Under the pieces are notes generated by a model. That model worked only from the letters and a program-made list of their open reading frames with translations, was not told the DNA's origin and made no database searches. From the NCBI GenBank assembly GCA_016647705.1, contig CM028338.1:14902240-14966239 (forward strand): a stretch of 64,000 nt of DNA, given 5' to 3'. Position 1 is the stretch's first letter; the number at the start of each line of letters is the position of its first letter. Positions 23,851 through 36,275 of the stretch are shown here, in pieces. The translations under genes were made by a program, and so were the position numbers. The stretch comes from Eucommia ulmoides. Taxonomy: Eukaryota > Streptophyta > Magnoliopsida > Garryales > Eucommiaceae.

Positions 23851-24474
23851 TCCCTTTCGGGAAGAAAATACTATGGCACAGTTGAACCAACCATCAATTT
23901 CTATCTAAAAAACAAACGACTCTGTCCACAATTATTTTCCCACCTTTAAAACCAACTTGTTCCACAAATCGGTTTTCCACAAATACCCAAAATAGCTTGA
24001 TCCATATAAGTTGCAAATTTATCCATTTTAAATAAACACATTTCCATCATATATGAAAATACAATTTGTAATTTACATAGAAGACAGTACACTCACCTCG
24101 ATATCCGTTATGCAAAATTGCTACTGACCACACTCTATCGAGACGTCGGTGCCTGCGAACCTAATAGTAATAGAGCCTAAATTAATAATTTATTTAAAAT
24201 AACCTAATCATGCAATGCAGGCCCTAAGTTTCACAATTTTCTCGTCCCCATATTTTACTATGAAAAATTATCATTCGGCTAGTTTCGCTTCGTTAAAATT
24301 TACTGTACAAAATTTAGTAATACGAATGATCCCAAAATTTATTATTCCAGTTACCAAATTTTGATGCTAGTAGTTAAATTTAACAAACATAAAATTTAAC
24401 GAGAAACGTTACTCCTTCCGAAACGGTTGTAGATTTTCTTTTTCCTTAAAAATTTTAGTTTTTGCTCCTGTACC

Positions 24475-24660
24475 ACCACCTAGGCGAATGATCCACCGCC
24501 TCAGCGAACACGCTTCTTCTCTTCTTTGTTTTGCTTACTGACTCGCCACTGCCTAGGCCATCGTCTCACCACCTAAGCGAACACACTCTCTTTTCTTTCT
24601 ATTTTGCATTCTAATGCTCCACTGCCTAGGCGAAGCTGTCACCGCCTAGGCAAATGACCA
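24475..24660. promoter_or_regulatory. CCTAGG dyad block in the E LTR
   Basis: At least six sites, including CCACCTAGGCGAA, CACCGCCTCAGCGAA, CACTGCCTAGGC, CACCACCTAAGCGAA, CACTGCCTAGGCGAA and CACCGCCTAGGCAAA, spaced 15-60 bp. The motif is the same as in the A LTRs although the rest of the LTR is unrelated. Confidence 0.65.
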
Positions 24661-24844
24661 TCTTCCTTATTCTACTTCTGCTTGCGATCAGACCAGGCAT
24701 CACTCTCTCTCTTTCTTCACTAACTCCGGGGGCTCTTTCACCCCTCCCCCCCCTCCCCCACCTCAACGACCAACATACACATACACAACAACACACCCTC
24801 ACATACTATTAATAAAACTCCCACACACTTACACACAGCAAATT

Positions 24845-24920
24845 ATCAGAGAACACACACACACACACCTATTTGAACACACACACACAGGCAGTGGCTG
24901 AGCAACGACACACACACACA
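24845..24920. repeat. CA-rich simple repeats
   Basis: Three short (CA)n runs in a C- and A-rich segment of the E LTR. Confidence 0.85.
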
Positions 24921-26593
24921 GGCAGCGACGACACTGATCATCGACGACCATCTACGACGAATAACGCACACAAAAACCCACATATTCCCACAATCTCCGG
25001 CCGATCAGAACAGAACCACCCCTACCAGTGATCACGAATAGTCCGACGACCCCCCCTCTGATCCTCTCTCTCTCTTCTCTGTTTCCAGATTTTTCTTTAA
25101 GGTTTGATGATCACTACATGTATATATATATATATATGCATGATGATAGTGGATCAACTGAATCCCATAGCTTACCACATTGATTTCTTGCTCTCTCTCT
25201 CCGGCTGTCTTCACGGCACTCACACGAATTTGCATGTATATATGTTTATATATAAAAATATTTAGTTTTAATTACTCTTTTCTCCCCCCTAATATCTTTA
25301 ACTCTTCATTTTAGTCCAATTCAACCTTTAGGATTTTCCTAAATTGTAATTTCAGCCATTAAAAATTTATTTTTTGTAAATTAGGTGACAATTTTCATTT
25401 CAAGTTTAGAATAAATGTTTCTAAATTTTCAATTTGACCCATAAACTTTTAATTTGGATATGAATTAACACAATTTTACCCTGTATTTTCCCAATTACTC
25501 TAAAATGCAACTAAAATGACATACATGCTAAAATCATGGTCTTTCATTGGGGATGATGTGTAGTATGCTATTATGTTTTATTGTTTAACTGTGTGCATGC
25601 TTGTTTAGTTTAGTTAGTATATTATTGTTTGTAGTAGTTTTTGTGTGCTGAGTTTTGTAGTTCATCTGATCATCTGGGCCCCGATGATGAGTCCATCCCC
25701 TAGTTGTTTATCGAGGTTAGGGGTAATGCCCATTCATGTGTGTGATGTGTGCTTGACAACTCGTATTAGTAAAAGTTATTGTGGATCCTACCTGCACGAG
25801 CACGTAAACTCAATGTATAACTATTCAATTGATTTGACGTCGATTATCCATTAGCTAAGTTCATGACAATAGGGATTCAAGAACCTAATTTGGGGGAAAT
25901 TCGAGGCAAAATCCTAAGCGAGGTAGTTCATGAGACGTGATTTAGGCATTTATTTGATTCGCTTGAACCTTTGAAGCTTACCTTGTAATATGTTTATCCC
26001 TCATTACCCTGTCGAAGCCTATAATGTCGTTTCAATTCTGAACACATAATAAATACCCTGGCCAATTGAACTTTTTCCAAAACCTATATCATTGAATTGA
26101 AGCACAATTTGAGTGAATCAAGTTAGAATTTTTTCCTACTTGAAGTGGGCGGTTAGGTTTTGGGCGAACTATTAATTGGTTCGGTATTTGAGTACTCACT
26201 TGTCATTTTTTCTATCGTATTTCCACAATCGTCAAATTATAACAAATCAAATAAGTTTAGGGATGTGTTTATTAAAAAAAAAAAAAAAAAAAAAAACATA
26301 TGTAAATATAGTAAAATTTTCATTTCTTTTGACAAATGAGTGAATCAGTCTTAAATGTATGCTTAAAGTTGTTTCAAATTTATCTATGGGGGTTCGAGTG
26401 TGATTGTGTGCCAAGTGTTGTGCCTTGGGTATCATTGAGTTAACGACGTTAACCGTTTTATATTCCCGATATACCCTTGGCTAAATATTCCAAACCGAAC
26501 CAAGTCTTACTGATCTTTTTGAACTTCCAAGCCAATATTAGTGAAGAGTGAAACCTATTTAGGCGTACAGAAATCCTAATCCTTTACGGTTTA

Positions 26594-28885
26594 TGCTGGC
26601 CCAGTGAGCTACCCAAGAGAGGGGGTGAATTGGGTAGTATTACAAATACCAGAATATAACACTTCAAAAAAATTTAAAATTAATTATTATCTTTTATAGC
26701 AGCGAATTATGTATTATCAATTAGGTGCACACCCAAACAACAAAATATAAACAATGTAAATAATGCAACACACAGAAACTTATATTGGTTCACCAAGCTA
26801 CTCTTGGCTAATCTAGTCCCCCTAGCTCCGCGAAGAGTCTCACCCACTAAACTCAAGATTTCTTTAAAGGTATGAACCAAACTCTCATAACGATTCTTTT
26901 CACAGGCTCATAATCAACCTTTATAATTCTTTTTCATAGGCTAAGGAATAACCTCAATCTTTTTACGAGGCTGAAGATTAACCTAATTCCATTACAGGGA
27001 GAATCACGACCTAATTCTTTTTATACCTTAAACCTCACACAAATACGCTCCAAATATCCTCTTACCCGGCAAGGATTGAACCGTTACAATTCACTCACAA
27101 ATTCAATCAAGGAAGAATTAACACCTAATCTTTTTATACTCTAGGCAACGATCACAACCTCAATCTCTTTACCGAAAGAGATTGAAACCAGATACCCTTT
27201 ATTAGACACTCCCAATAGTATCTAATCCAACACTCAACTTACCAATTATAAACAATTGATAAGTGATTTTCCCACTCGGAGCTCATACCACCCCAGATAA
27301 ATTCAAACTCAATTAATGTCCCGATACTAGTGATAGAAAAGTGAGAATTTCAAAATCTAATAAACAAAGATAGGTAGCAAGCAATTAAGCACGTAATCAT
27401 ATTTTCTCAAGAAATTATTTCAAAAATAATTTTCAATAAAAAATTAGGAAAACAAATTCAAAGATCAAATTCCAAAAAATAAATAATACAATGAAGTAAT
27501 AACTAATAGTAAGGAATTTGAAAAAATCTCACCAGGATTCCACCGAAAATTAATGACTAGAATTGTAGTGAAACTTCAGATCGGTAGTAGCAATAATCCA
27601 CAGCAAATATTTCTCAAGAACAACTCTCAGAAAAGATCTCACAATTCACTCAGTATGATTACTCTTAGAAAGCACGAGAGCTGAATAACTCAAAATAGTT
27701 TGGATTCTCTTGATTTCTAATCAATTTCATGTGAAATCCACAGGTCTATTTAAAGCCTCTTAAAACAAGCCCTATAACGGCTATTTCCCATAAATCATGA
27801 CATCTAATTACACCAATAGACCCTCTATATCATAATGATTCATTCCTGGTATAATTCACTTAAAATATTTCTTAAAATATTCAATTAAATCCCTCAAACG
27901 TTTACTCAAACTCGATTAGATAAGATTGAAAGAATTATATGTACCAAATTGAGAAATATCAAAACTACTTGAACCATATCTATAGGGATAATTAAATATT
28001 AATTAAATAACTCAAAACAAATTAGATCCCTAAGATATCTCACATATCTTAACCATAAAACGGCTAGTAACGACTACTTTTTGAATAAAATCCAAAATTC
28101 CATAAATCTTGAAACAGCTCCATCTGTTGACTGGCCTAGACCCATCGGTCGATCGCCCAATTCAGGATGTAGCCAAGACAAAATCTCTCGCCCATTGGTC
28201 GAATGTCCATCTATCACCTGTCGACTAGACGATTCAGAGAGTTTCATAAGTTAACCTATCTGTCGACTTAGAGATTTGGAGAGTTCATTCTCTGATCACA
28301 AGTCGACTCACTTGTCGACCTAGAGATTCAGAGAATTCTTATTTTAATCTCAGGTCAACCTACCTGTCGACCGAGAGATTCAGTAACTTCATTCATTGAT
28401 CACCGGTCGACATACCTGTCGACTGAGAGATGCTGGAATCCTCTCCTGAATTCATTTTAAATCTAATTTCATCAACGTTTTCACCCCTTGTAACCGATTT
28501 TTTTCTCGGTTAGCTCCACTAAATTCTTAAGTTCAATTTTAATCAATTTATCAATATTTATTTTTCAATTACACATAGGAGCAAATAATTTAACTAATTA
28601 GGATCCTATAAAAACACACAAAATTTTGAAAAATATTTTGTGTCGTATGTGATCCTAATCGGGATACATTAAGAGTTAGAATTTATCCTGAGTTGTTTTC
28701 CCTAGGTTCTTCAATTTTTTCAAATTCTTAATCTTCCATCATCTTTGCCATCATCTTTATCATTGCCACAATATCTTCATGATTATTTTTATTACTGGAA
28801 CTAATAAACTAAAACACTCAATAAAATTGTTAGTTCAACCAAAAACAACAACGTTTAATTGTCCATCAAAATCTTAGGATCAACA
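26594..28885 (-). repeat. 3' LTR of D
   Basis: 2292 bp. In the coding sense TGTTGATCC to GGGCCAGCA. TATA-like TTTAAATAG on the minus strand at 27747-27755. A GTCGAC dyad array lies at 28130-28440. Confidence 0.93.
28130..28440. repeat. GTCGAC array in the D 3' LTR
   Basis: About five units of 50-60 bp. Each holds a pair such as AGGTCGAC then CTGTCGACC, followed by GAGAGATTCAG. The pairs form inverted repeats. The same array is at 37995-38310 in the 5' LTR. Confidence 0.8.
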
Positions 28886-29184
28886 ATCTCCTCATTTTTT
28901 ATGATAAAAATTAACTTTGATATTTTCTTCAAAAATAAAATGTAACCACACTCCCCCTAAATCCGAGAACGGGTTCTTTAACTCATTAAAGCTTAGTAAT
29001 GAAGATAATAATAAGATTTTCAACAAAGAACAAATTTCAATAAACTATCCCTTAAGATATTCAATAAGATAATTCAAGTTCCCCCTTTAGATATTCATTA
29101 AAACATTAACTAATTCTCCCCTTTTGTCATCTCAAAAAAAATTAGGGAGGGGGGAACAACAAAGAAACACTACTCTAGGTATAC
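28886..29184 (-). other. 3' untranslated internal region of D
   Basis: Non-coding sequence between the end of pol and the 3' LTR. It contains a purine tract next to the LTR (AAAAAATGAGGAGAT, minus strand) and a second one, GACAAAAGGGGAGAA, about 225 bp from the LTR. The second is also present in the D' element at 9981. Confidence 0.7.
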
Positions 29185-30411
29185 ATCATTATGCCTAGTC
29201 ATACCCAAATCGCTAATGATTTTCACAAATAGATCTTCTACTAATGGTTTGGTATAAATATTATCCAGTTAGTCGGAGGTATCAATATATTCAACAACAA
29301 TGTCTTTTTCCTGAATGTGATCATGAATAAAGTGATGTCTAATCTCTATGTGCTTAGTTCATGAGTGTTGTGTAGGACTCTTAATCAAACAAATAGCACT
29401 TTTATTATCACAATAAATCGGGACCTCCTCCATACATATTCCAAAATCATTTCATTGTTGCTTAATATATAAAATTCGAGCACAATAGTTACCAGCTGCC
29501 ATATACTCAGCCTCAGTGGTGGATAAGGCTATCGAATTCTGTTTCTTGCTTGACCAAAAAACTAAGGCATGTCCTAACAAATGACATGACCTACTAGCGC
29601 TTTTTCTCTCAACTTTGCAATCGACAAAATCAGCGTCGGAGTAACTTATTAATTTAAAATCACTTCCCCTAGGATACCATAATCCTAGGTCAGTCATCTC
29701 CTTTAAATATCTAAAAATTTGCTTAACCACAGTCAAGTGCGATTCTTTAGGATAAGACTGAAATCTAGCACATAAACAAACATTATACATGATATCAGGT
29801 CTACTAACAATTAAGTATAACAGGTTACCAATCATACCTCGATACATTTTTTCATTAACACTTTTGCCCGTATCATCTTTGTCTATCTTTGTAGCCGTTG
29901 CCATAGGAGTTTTGTATTCTTTATCACCATCAAAGCTATATTTTTTTAATAGATCCTTAGTTTATTTAGCTTGGTTTATGAATATCCCCTCTTTGGTTTG
30001 CTTAATTTGCAACCCAAGAAAGAAATTCAGTTCTCCCATCATGCTCATTTCAAATTTGACCTGCATTATCTTAGCAAACTCTTGGAAAATATCCTCATTA
30101 ATAGATCCAAAAATAATTTCATCAACATAAAGTTGTACTAATAAGATATCATAATTAGTTTGCTTAACAAAAAGTGTTATATCACAAATACCCCTTCGAA
30201 AATATTTTTCGATCAAATATCAGCTAAGTCTCTCATACCAAGCTTTAGGAGCTTGTTTGAGCTCATACAAAACCTTACGAAGTTTAAATATGTGATCGGG
30301 AAATTTATCACTTCAAATCCCAGGGGTTGTTCCACATAAACTTATTCCGCTAGAAATCCATTTAGAAATGCACTCTTAACATCCATTTGATATAGCTTAA
30401 AATTACGTGAG
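29185..30411 (-). pseudogene. D pol, C-terminal part: RT second half and RNase H
   Basis: Resumes directly after the A LTR at 30412: CSRNFKLYQMDVKSAFLNGF, then YELKQAPKAWYERL. The active-site motif reads LYVDEIIFGS where copia RTs have YVDDIIFGS, so the second catalytic Asp is Glu. GELNFFLGLQIKQ and YRGMIGNLLYL follow. RNase H: SYSDADFVDCKVERKSASR, SSKKQNSIALSTTEAEYMAA, then past a stop IYCDNKSAI and TKHIEIRHHFI. In-frame stops occur at several points, including before the TKDLLKKY and NDFGI segments. The end of the frame is not sharply defined and is placed near 29185. Confidence 0.88.
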
Positions 30412-31799
30412 CAATAGATGTGATCTACATATCTATTTTCAAATTAGTTTTGTTAGTTTTAGAGTATTTTATATAGCGTTTTTATTACATTTTTATTCTT
30501 TTTGTCTAAATCAGGTGTGTGGGGTGAAAATGTATGAAAACAGAACGTAAACGATCAATTCAAACTAAGAACAGTGGAAGAACGGTGGAAAAACAAGCAC
30601 AGAGGCAATATTCAGAACAGTAGCCCACCGCCGCGGCGTCCAGACCACCGCCACGATGGTGAAAATGCAGAGAGGGCCTAATCTTATTGTAAACTCACCG
30701 CCTAGGTGGTGAAACTGCAGGATGGTCCCTGAATCCACCATTGACTCCACCGCTTAGGCGATCACTGAACTGACATACCCACCACCTAGGCGGTTACTCT
30801 ACACACATAATTAGATATTTTGTGATATTTTGGGCCCTATAAATACCCTAATATCCTCCTCTCTTCCAATTTGGATTGCCTCCTAAGGCCTTAGAATATA
30901 TTTAGGGTTAGGTTGAGAGGTTTTTGAGGGAGAGCTCACAACCCGAGGAAGAAGATGAAGAAGGAAGTGATCGTTCTATGGTTTTAGCGCCAAATCTTCG
31001 GATATCGGCTAAGTCGTTCATTTTTTTTTTGTTCTTACTTTCGGTAGTTGTTGAGTATGTTTAGTCCATTTTACATTGTGTACATTGTTATGGCCATTGG
31101 CTAAACATAAGTTGTTTTGGGATTAATGAATTTATGAATATGTTGTTTGAATGAGTTTGTGTTTCGTTAGTGGATGTTCTTCGTTATTTTGATTGTGTTT
31201 ATCATTCTTGTATTGTTTATATGCTTAGAATGATATATCGAGAATACGGGGTTTGACACTCGGGAGAGGCAATCCTGGATTCGGACTAAGTTAAACCCAA
31301 CATGACGATCCAATAACCTGGGAGGGAGTTGGAGAGTGTGCAATCAAAGACATTGGGGTAAGACTCACGTGACCTAGGGTCGTTAATACGTTAAGGGAGA
31401 CTTTTTCATTGACATGAAGTCATGTATTCCCTCATCTTACACTCGGGAGAGGTGGCAGGGGAGTTTATAAAATGAGATTGTCGGATAAGTCGAATGCTGT
31501 TAACATAAACTAAAACGAGATCGAACACGTATTCGTAAATGAAATTAATCCCTAGACAATCTATTCCCTCAAAACTATCTCAATATAGTATAGTTAGTTT
31601 AATTAACTTAGTATTAGTATTAATTAATTATAAATTACATTTGTTTTCGCCTAGATAAAATTAGGTTATGATAATCGCGGTACTCGATAATAATGACAAC
31701 CAATCCCTGTGGACACGATACCTTTACTCTCCCAATCTTTACTAAAACTTGACCTCGTATACTTGCGAATGAAAGTAGCGACGTGTTTATGCGCTACTA
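30412..31799 (+). mobile_element. A solo LTR in D pol (TSD GTGAG)
   Basis: 1388 bp flanked by GTGAG at 30407-30411 and 31800-31804. The terminal dinucleotides have decayed: the start reads CAATAG for TGATAG and the end CTACTA for CTACCA. Removing it and one GTGAG joins the RT codons for TFTCS and RNFKLYQ exactly. TATA box CTATAAATA at 30837-30845. The U3 dyad block at 30625-30800 mixes CCGCGG and CCTAGG centres. Confidence 0.95.
30625..30800. promoter_or_regulatory. U3 dyad block with mixed centres
   Basis: CACCGCCGCGGCG, CACCGCCACGATGGTG, CACCGCCTAGGTGGTG, CACCGCTTAGGCG and CACCACCTAGGCGGT, ending about 40 bp before the TATA box. Two different palindromic centres (CCGCGG, CCTAGG) coexist in one LTR. 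Confidence 0.75.
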
Positions 31800-31804
31800 G
31801 TGAG

Positions 31805-33656
31805 CATGTAAAAGCGAGTAGCATTTTAATAGCTTCTAATCTAGCTACAGGAGCATAGGTTTTATCATAATAAATTCCTTCCTCTTGATTATAGTCATGT
31901 GCTACTAATCTTGCTTTGTTTCTAATTACCATACCAGACTCATATTTTTTATTTCAAAAAACCCATTTAATACCAATAACAAGATGAAAATTCGGTCTTG
32001 GAACAAGACACCATACTTTGCTCCACTCAAATTGAACTAACTCATCTTGTATTACGAAAATCCAAGATTCATCAGTTAACGCCTCATTTACAGTTTTAGG
32101 CTCAATTTGAGATAAGAAAGAAAGATTAATTATATTTCTAATAGAGGAATGAGTACTTACACCTCTTTCGAAGTCACCGATTATTTCTTTTACCGAATGT
32201 CCCGGTACTGTCTTTATAACTCGTGGTAATGTCGAATCATCTTTCTTAGCCTCCTTCTCTTTTTGAGATTCCTCAGCTGCAATTTTACCTTGGTTTTGGT
32301 TATTTGAAATACCTACATCATCATCATCCAAAACCTTTCTCAACAAAAATTGGTGAGCTTCCTCAAATACAATATACATAAATTCTTCTACTACTAACAT
32401 ACATTTATTATAAACTCTGTAAGCTTTACTATTAGTAGCATATCCAAGAAAAATCCCATAATCAGATTTAGCATCAAATTTACCTAGATTATCCTTGTCA
32501 TTTAGAATAAAGCATTTACACCCAAATACTTTAAAGTAGCAAATGTTAGGAGTCTTACCATTCCAGATTTCATATGAGGTTATGTTAAACCCTCTATGAA
32601 TCAATACCCGATTCACCACATGGCAAGTTGTACTTACTATTTTGGCCCAGAAGTAGGTTGGTAAGCAATTTTTATTCAGCATTGTTTTGGCCATTTCATG
32701 AAGCGTCATGTTCTTCCTTTCCACTACACGATTTTGTTATAGTGATCATGGTGCAGAGAAGTTATGAGCATAACCATGCTCATCACAGTAACTAATAATA
32801 TCATCATTCTTAAACTCTCTTCCTCTATCACTACGAATATTAGTAATAAAACATTGTTTCTCATTTTGAACACGTTTACAAAATTTAGCAAATATAGAAG
32901 CAACTTCACTTTTCTTAGCAAGGAAAAATATCCAAGTAAATCTAGAATAATCATCAACAATTACAAAGGCATAAAACTTACCACCAAAACTAGCAACAAA
33001 ATTTGGTCCAAATAAATCAAGATGCAACAATTCAAGACATCTAGATGTGGACGTGTGCATTTTTTCCTTAAATGATGATTTAGATTGCTTGCCTATTAAC
33101 ATGTATCACATACTTTATCTTTCACAAATTTCAAATTAGGTAGGCTACGTACGAGACTCTTCTTAGATAATTTTGAAATTAGCTCCATACTAGCATGCCC
33201 AAGTCTTCTATGCCATAACGAACTATTTTCAGATAAAGCATTCAAACAGAATAAATTTTGAGAAGTAAAATCATCAAATGAGCAGGTATAAACATTCTCA
33301 AAATATGATACAACTAACAAGATACTACTATAATGACCATTCTTAATAATGTACTTATCATGATCAAATATCACATTATAGTCGTTGTCACATTGTTGAC
33401 TAATACTAAGCAAATTATGTTTAAGTCCATCAACTAGTAACACATCTTTAATAATAGTAGTATCATTACCAATATTACCTATACCGATAATTTTACCCTT
33501 TGCGTTGTCTTCAAAAGTCACACGACCTCCATTCTTAGATTTCAAATATGTGAATTTTGATTTATCTCCCGTCATGTGTCGAGAACAACCGCTATCTAGG
33601 AACCATTTTTCCTTGTTTATTAATTCTTTTAAAATAACCTGCAAGGAGCACCTCAA
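31805..33656 (-). pseudogene. D pol, N-terminal part: protease, integrase, start of RT
   Basis: Protease: KWFLDSGCSRHMTGDKSKF, the copia aspartic-protease signature. GAG-pre-integrase: SLWHRRLGHASMELI and the CDTC of the zinc-binding end. Integrase core: LELLHLDLFGP (first Asp), VIVDDYSRFTW, RSDRGREFKN (second Asp). Then MERKNMTLHEMAKTML, YEIWNGKTPN and FGCKCFILNDKDNLGKFD close the integrase. RT begins ESWIFVIQDEL and VIGIKWVF. A TGA follows where an Arg codon is expected (about 31951), then [15 protein letters not shown] and [19 protein letters not shown] up to the A LTR. Frame changes near 33100 and 32724 and the stop make it non-functional. Confidence 0.92.
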
Positions 33657-33825
33657 ATAGTTCCTAAGTGGTACCCAGTTTACGTGGGTTTAATCTTGTT
33701 AGTCGGGATAATTTTAGTTCCTTTTGGAACCCAAACTTATCTACATTTAGATATTTTAGTAAAACATTTATGAATAGTATGCCCCCACAACATTACATTT
33801 AAAATATCTAACAAGATCCCTGGTT

Positions 33826-34890
33826 TCAAAAGAAAAAAAATTGAAAATGTTTTTGTTTAAGATTTTTCTTAAGTCCAATACCGGCTTTATCAAAAATTCC
33901 ACGTGCACTTCCCAAAATCATTTTCAAGTTATTCTCACCGACGGTGAATTTGAGAACAATTGAATGTAAATCCGACATCTTGGATTTAAATTCATTGTTT
34001 TCAGATTCGTAGTCCATTACTTGCATGCTTAATGTATTAATTGTACTTTGAAGGGCATTTATTTTAGAACACTCATTTTTATAATCATGCAAAAGTTCTT
34101 GATAAACATCAAAAAAATCATCAAAATCTAAAGGACAAGAACTTGAACATTTTGTTACCTTACCACCAGTGGCCATTAATGCAAACATGGACATTTTTTT
34201 ACTTTCTGATTTTTCGGAGCTACTTGATTCGGTATCATCCCAAGTATCCTTCATAGACTTCTTCTTGCTCTTCTTTCTTTTCTTCTTCTCTTTCTTCTCT
34301 TTATCCTTTTTCAGTTTGGGACAATCAATTTGAAAGTGATCGGTCTTGTGACAGTTGTAGCATTCCACATTGTTCGTGTTGAAGTTTCTTTTCCCGCGGA
34401 ATATGCACCAAGATATTCTTCTAAAATTCTTTGTAAGAAGCACCACATCCTTAGCTTCCTCAATTGCAGTCACATTCGACTCCCATACTGTTGTCAAAGA
34501 TCTTAGGATCTTTTGAAATCTATCCTCCATGGAGTATGGCTTTCCAAGTTTACTCAAGTGAATGCAAATGTTGTTGAAACGAGTATACATCTCTTGAATC
34601 AATTCAATTTTTTCCATTCTGAACAATTCAAATTCCATTATAAGAGCATTGATTTTCAATTGCTTCACTAGACTTGTCCCTTCATAAGTAACTTGTAGCT
34701 TATCCCATATCTCATTTGCTAATTTACAACCTGAAACTCTCAAGTATTTATTAGCATCCAAAGAACAAAATAAAATATTAATAGCTTGAGAGTTCATAGA
34801 AAGTTTCTACCTATCAGAAGCAGTCAGTCGCTCTTTCATCTTCTTGTCTCCATTTTCCATTGGAACAAACGGACCATCCTCGATTGTTAG
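33826..34890 (-). pseudogene. D gag, main part
   Basis: Copia nucleocapsid/capsid gene. After the A LTR boundary it reads NGDKKMKERLTASDR, a stop, then KLSMNSQAINILFCSLDANK, ANEIWDKLQVTYEGTS, EMYTRFNNICIHLSKLGKPY, and ILRSLTTVWESNVTAIEEAK, the standard order of copia Gag. The zinc knuckle CYNCHKTDHFQIDC keeps C-x2-C-x4-H-x4-C. A Lys-rich tail and an acidic and Ser-rich segment follow. The region between the IEEAK segment and the zinc knuckle is shorter than in the fragment at 41279-41640, so part of gag appears deleted. Confidence 0.9.
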
Positions 34891-36275
34891 TGATAGGTGT
34901 AATTTACCTATCTATTTTCAAACCAAACTTGTTAGTTTTCGAATATGTTTAATATATTTTTATTCTTTTTGGTATAAGTCAGGTGTGTGAGGTGAAAATG
35001 TATGAAAATGGATCAAAAACAATCAAATCAGATCAAGAACGGTGGGAAAACAAGCATAAGGGCAAAATTCAAAACTGCAGCCCACTGCTGCGATGACCAG
35101 ACCACCGCCGCGACGGTCAAGATACAGAGAAGACCAAATGTTACTGAAAACCCACCGCCGCAGCGGTGAAAGAACAGAAAGGTCTCTAATCCCACCGCTA
35201 TGTCCAGCACCGAGGCTGTGACCCAGCTAACATACTCACCGCTGTTGCGGTCATTCTGTACATCTTTTAGATATTTATTTAGATATTTTGGTTCCCTATT
35301 TATTTCTCCCTCCTCTCCATTTTGCCAAAAAGAGAGCCAATTTGAGACCCCTTAGGGTTCCTAATATTTTGAGAGTGCTTTGGGGAGTGCTCAACCAAAT
35401 CCAAAGGAGAATAACACGTTGTAAAGAATAAGAAGCAATTGTTGAGCAGTTTTAGCGGCAAATCTTCTAACTATGGCTAAGTTGCTTTCGTTTGCCCCTT
35501 TATTTTCTTAACTTCGGTAGTTTGTTGAGCATATTTAGCTCTTCTTTCATTGTATAAATGGTTATGGCCATGAGTTAAATGAATTTTGTCTAGGGATTAA
35601 TAATATTTATAAAATCGTTGTTTGTTTGAGTTGTGTTTCGTTAAGGGTTGTTCTTTACTAATTCAATTGTGTTTACTATTATTCTTTAATTATATACTTG
35701 TTTAGATATATAGAGAATATGGGGTTTAATACTCAGGAGAGGTAATCCCGAATTCGGATTAGGGTAAACACAACGCGACGATCTAATAACCTGGGAGGGA
35801 GTTTGAAAGTGTGCAATCAATGACGTTGGGGTAAGACTCATGTGACCTAGTGTCATTAAGATGTTGAAAGGGACTTCTTCGTTGACGCAGAGTCACGTAT
35901 TCACTCGTCTTACACTCAGGAGAGGTGGCGAGTGACTTTACAATATAGAGATTGTCGGATAGGTTGAACACCGTTATTGTAAACTAAACGAGACCAAACA
36001 CGTTTTTGTAAACAAAGTTAATCTCTAGATAATATTTTCCCCTAAACATCTCATTATAGTATTATAGTTAATTAGTTTACTTAACTTAGTATTAGTATTA
36101 ATTAATTATAAATCAATTTTTATCGCTTAAATAAAATTAGGTTATGACAATCGCGGTACTCGATAATAATCTTAACGAATCCCTGTGGATACGACAACCC
36201 CAACTCCTTCCCATTTATACTAAAACTTGACTCGTATACTTGCAGTGAAAGTGGCGACATAATATTCTGCCACCA
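34891..36275 (+). mobile_element. A solo LTR in D gag (TSD GTTAG)
   Basis: 1385 bp, TGATAGG to CCACCA, flanked by GTTAG at 34886-34890 and 36276-36280. Gag reads through at the empty site. The U3 dyad block at 35085-35255 contains CACCGCCGCGACGGT, CACCGCCGCAGCGGTG and CACCGCTGTTGCGGT. The TATA box has decayed to CTATTTATTT at 35296. Confidence 0.95.
35085..35255. promoter_or_regulatory. U3 dyad block, mostly CCGCGG-derived centres
   Basis: Five or six dyads spaced 20-60 bp upstream of the TATA-like CTATTTATTT. Several are perfect or one-mismatch inverted repeats. Confidence 0.7.

Larger units (their letters stand above)
22975..25546 (-). mobile_element. E solo LTR, probably chromovirus type
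   Basis: 2572 bp from TGTCACACCCC to CTTTCA, flanked by the exact duplication TTGGG (22970-22974 and 25547-25551). Read on the minus strand it ends GGGGTGGGGTGTGACA, like the G LTRs (GGTTTGGGGTGTGACA). I therefore infer minus orientation and a Ty3/gypsy chromovirus origin; no protein confirms it. Internally it has a four-copy tandem repeat (23712-23850), a CA/TA microsatellite (23063-23101), a CCTAGG dyad block (24475-24660) and C-rich and CA-rich stretches (24720-24920). Confidence 0.9.

Noticed and set aside
30412-31799. An intron in copia pol
   Set aside because: It is an A LTR with a 5-bp duplication (GTGAG), not a spliceosomal intron.
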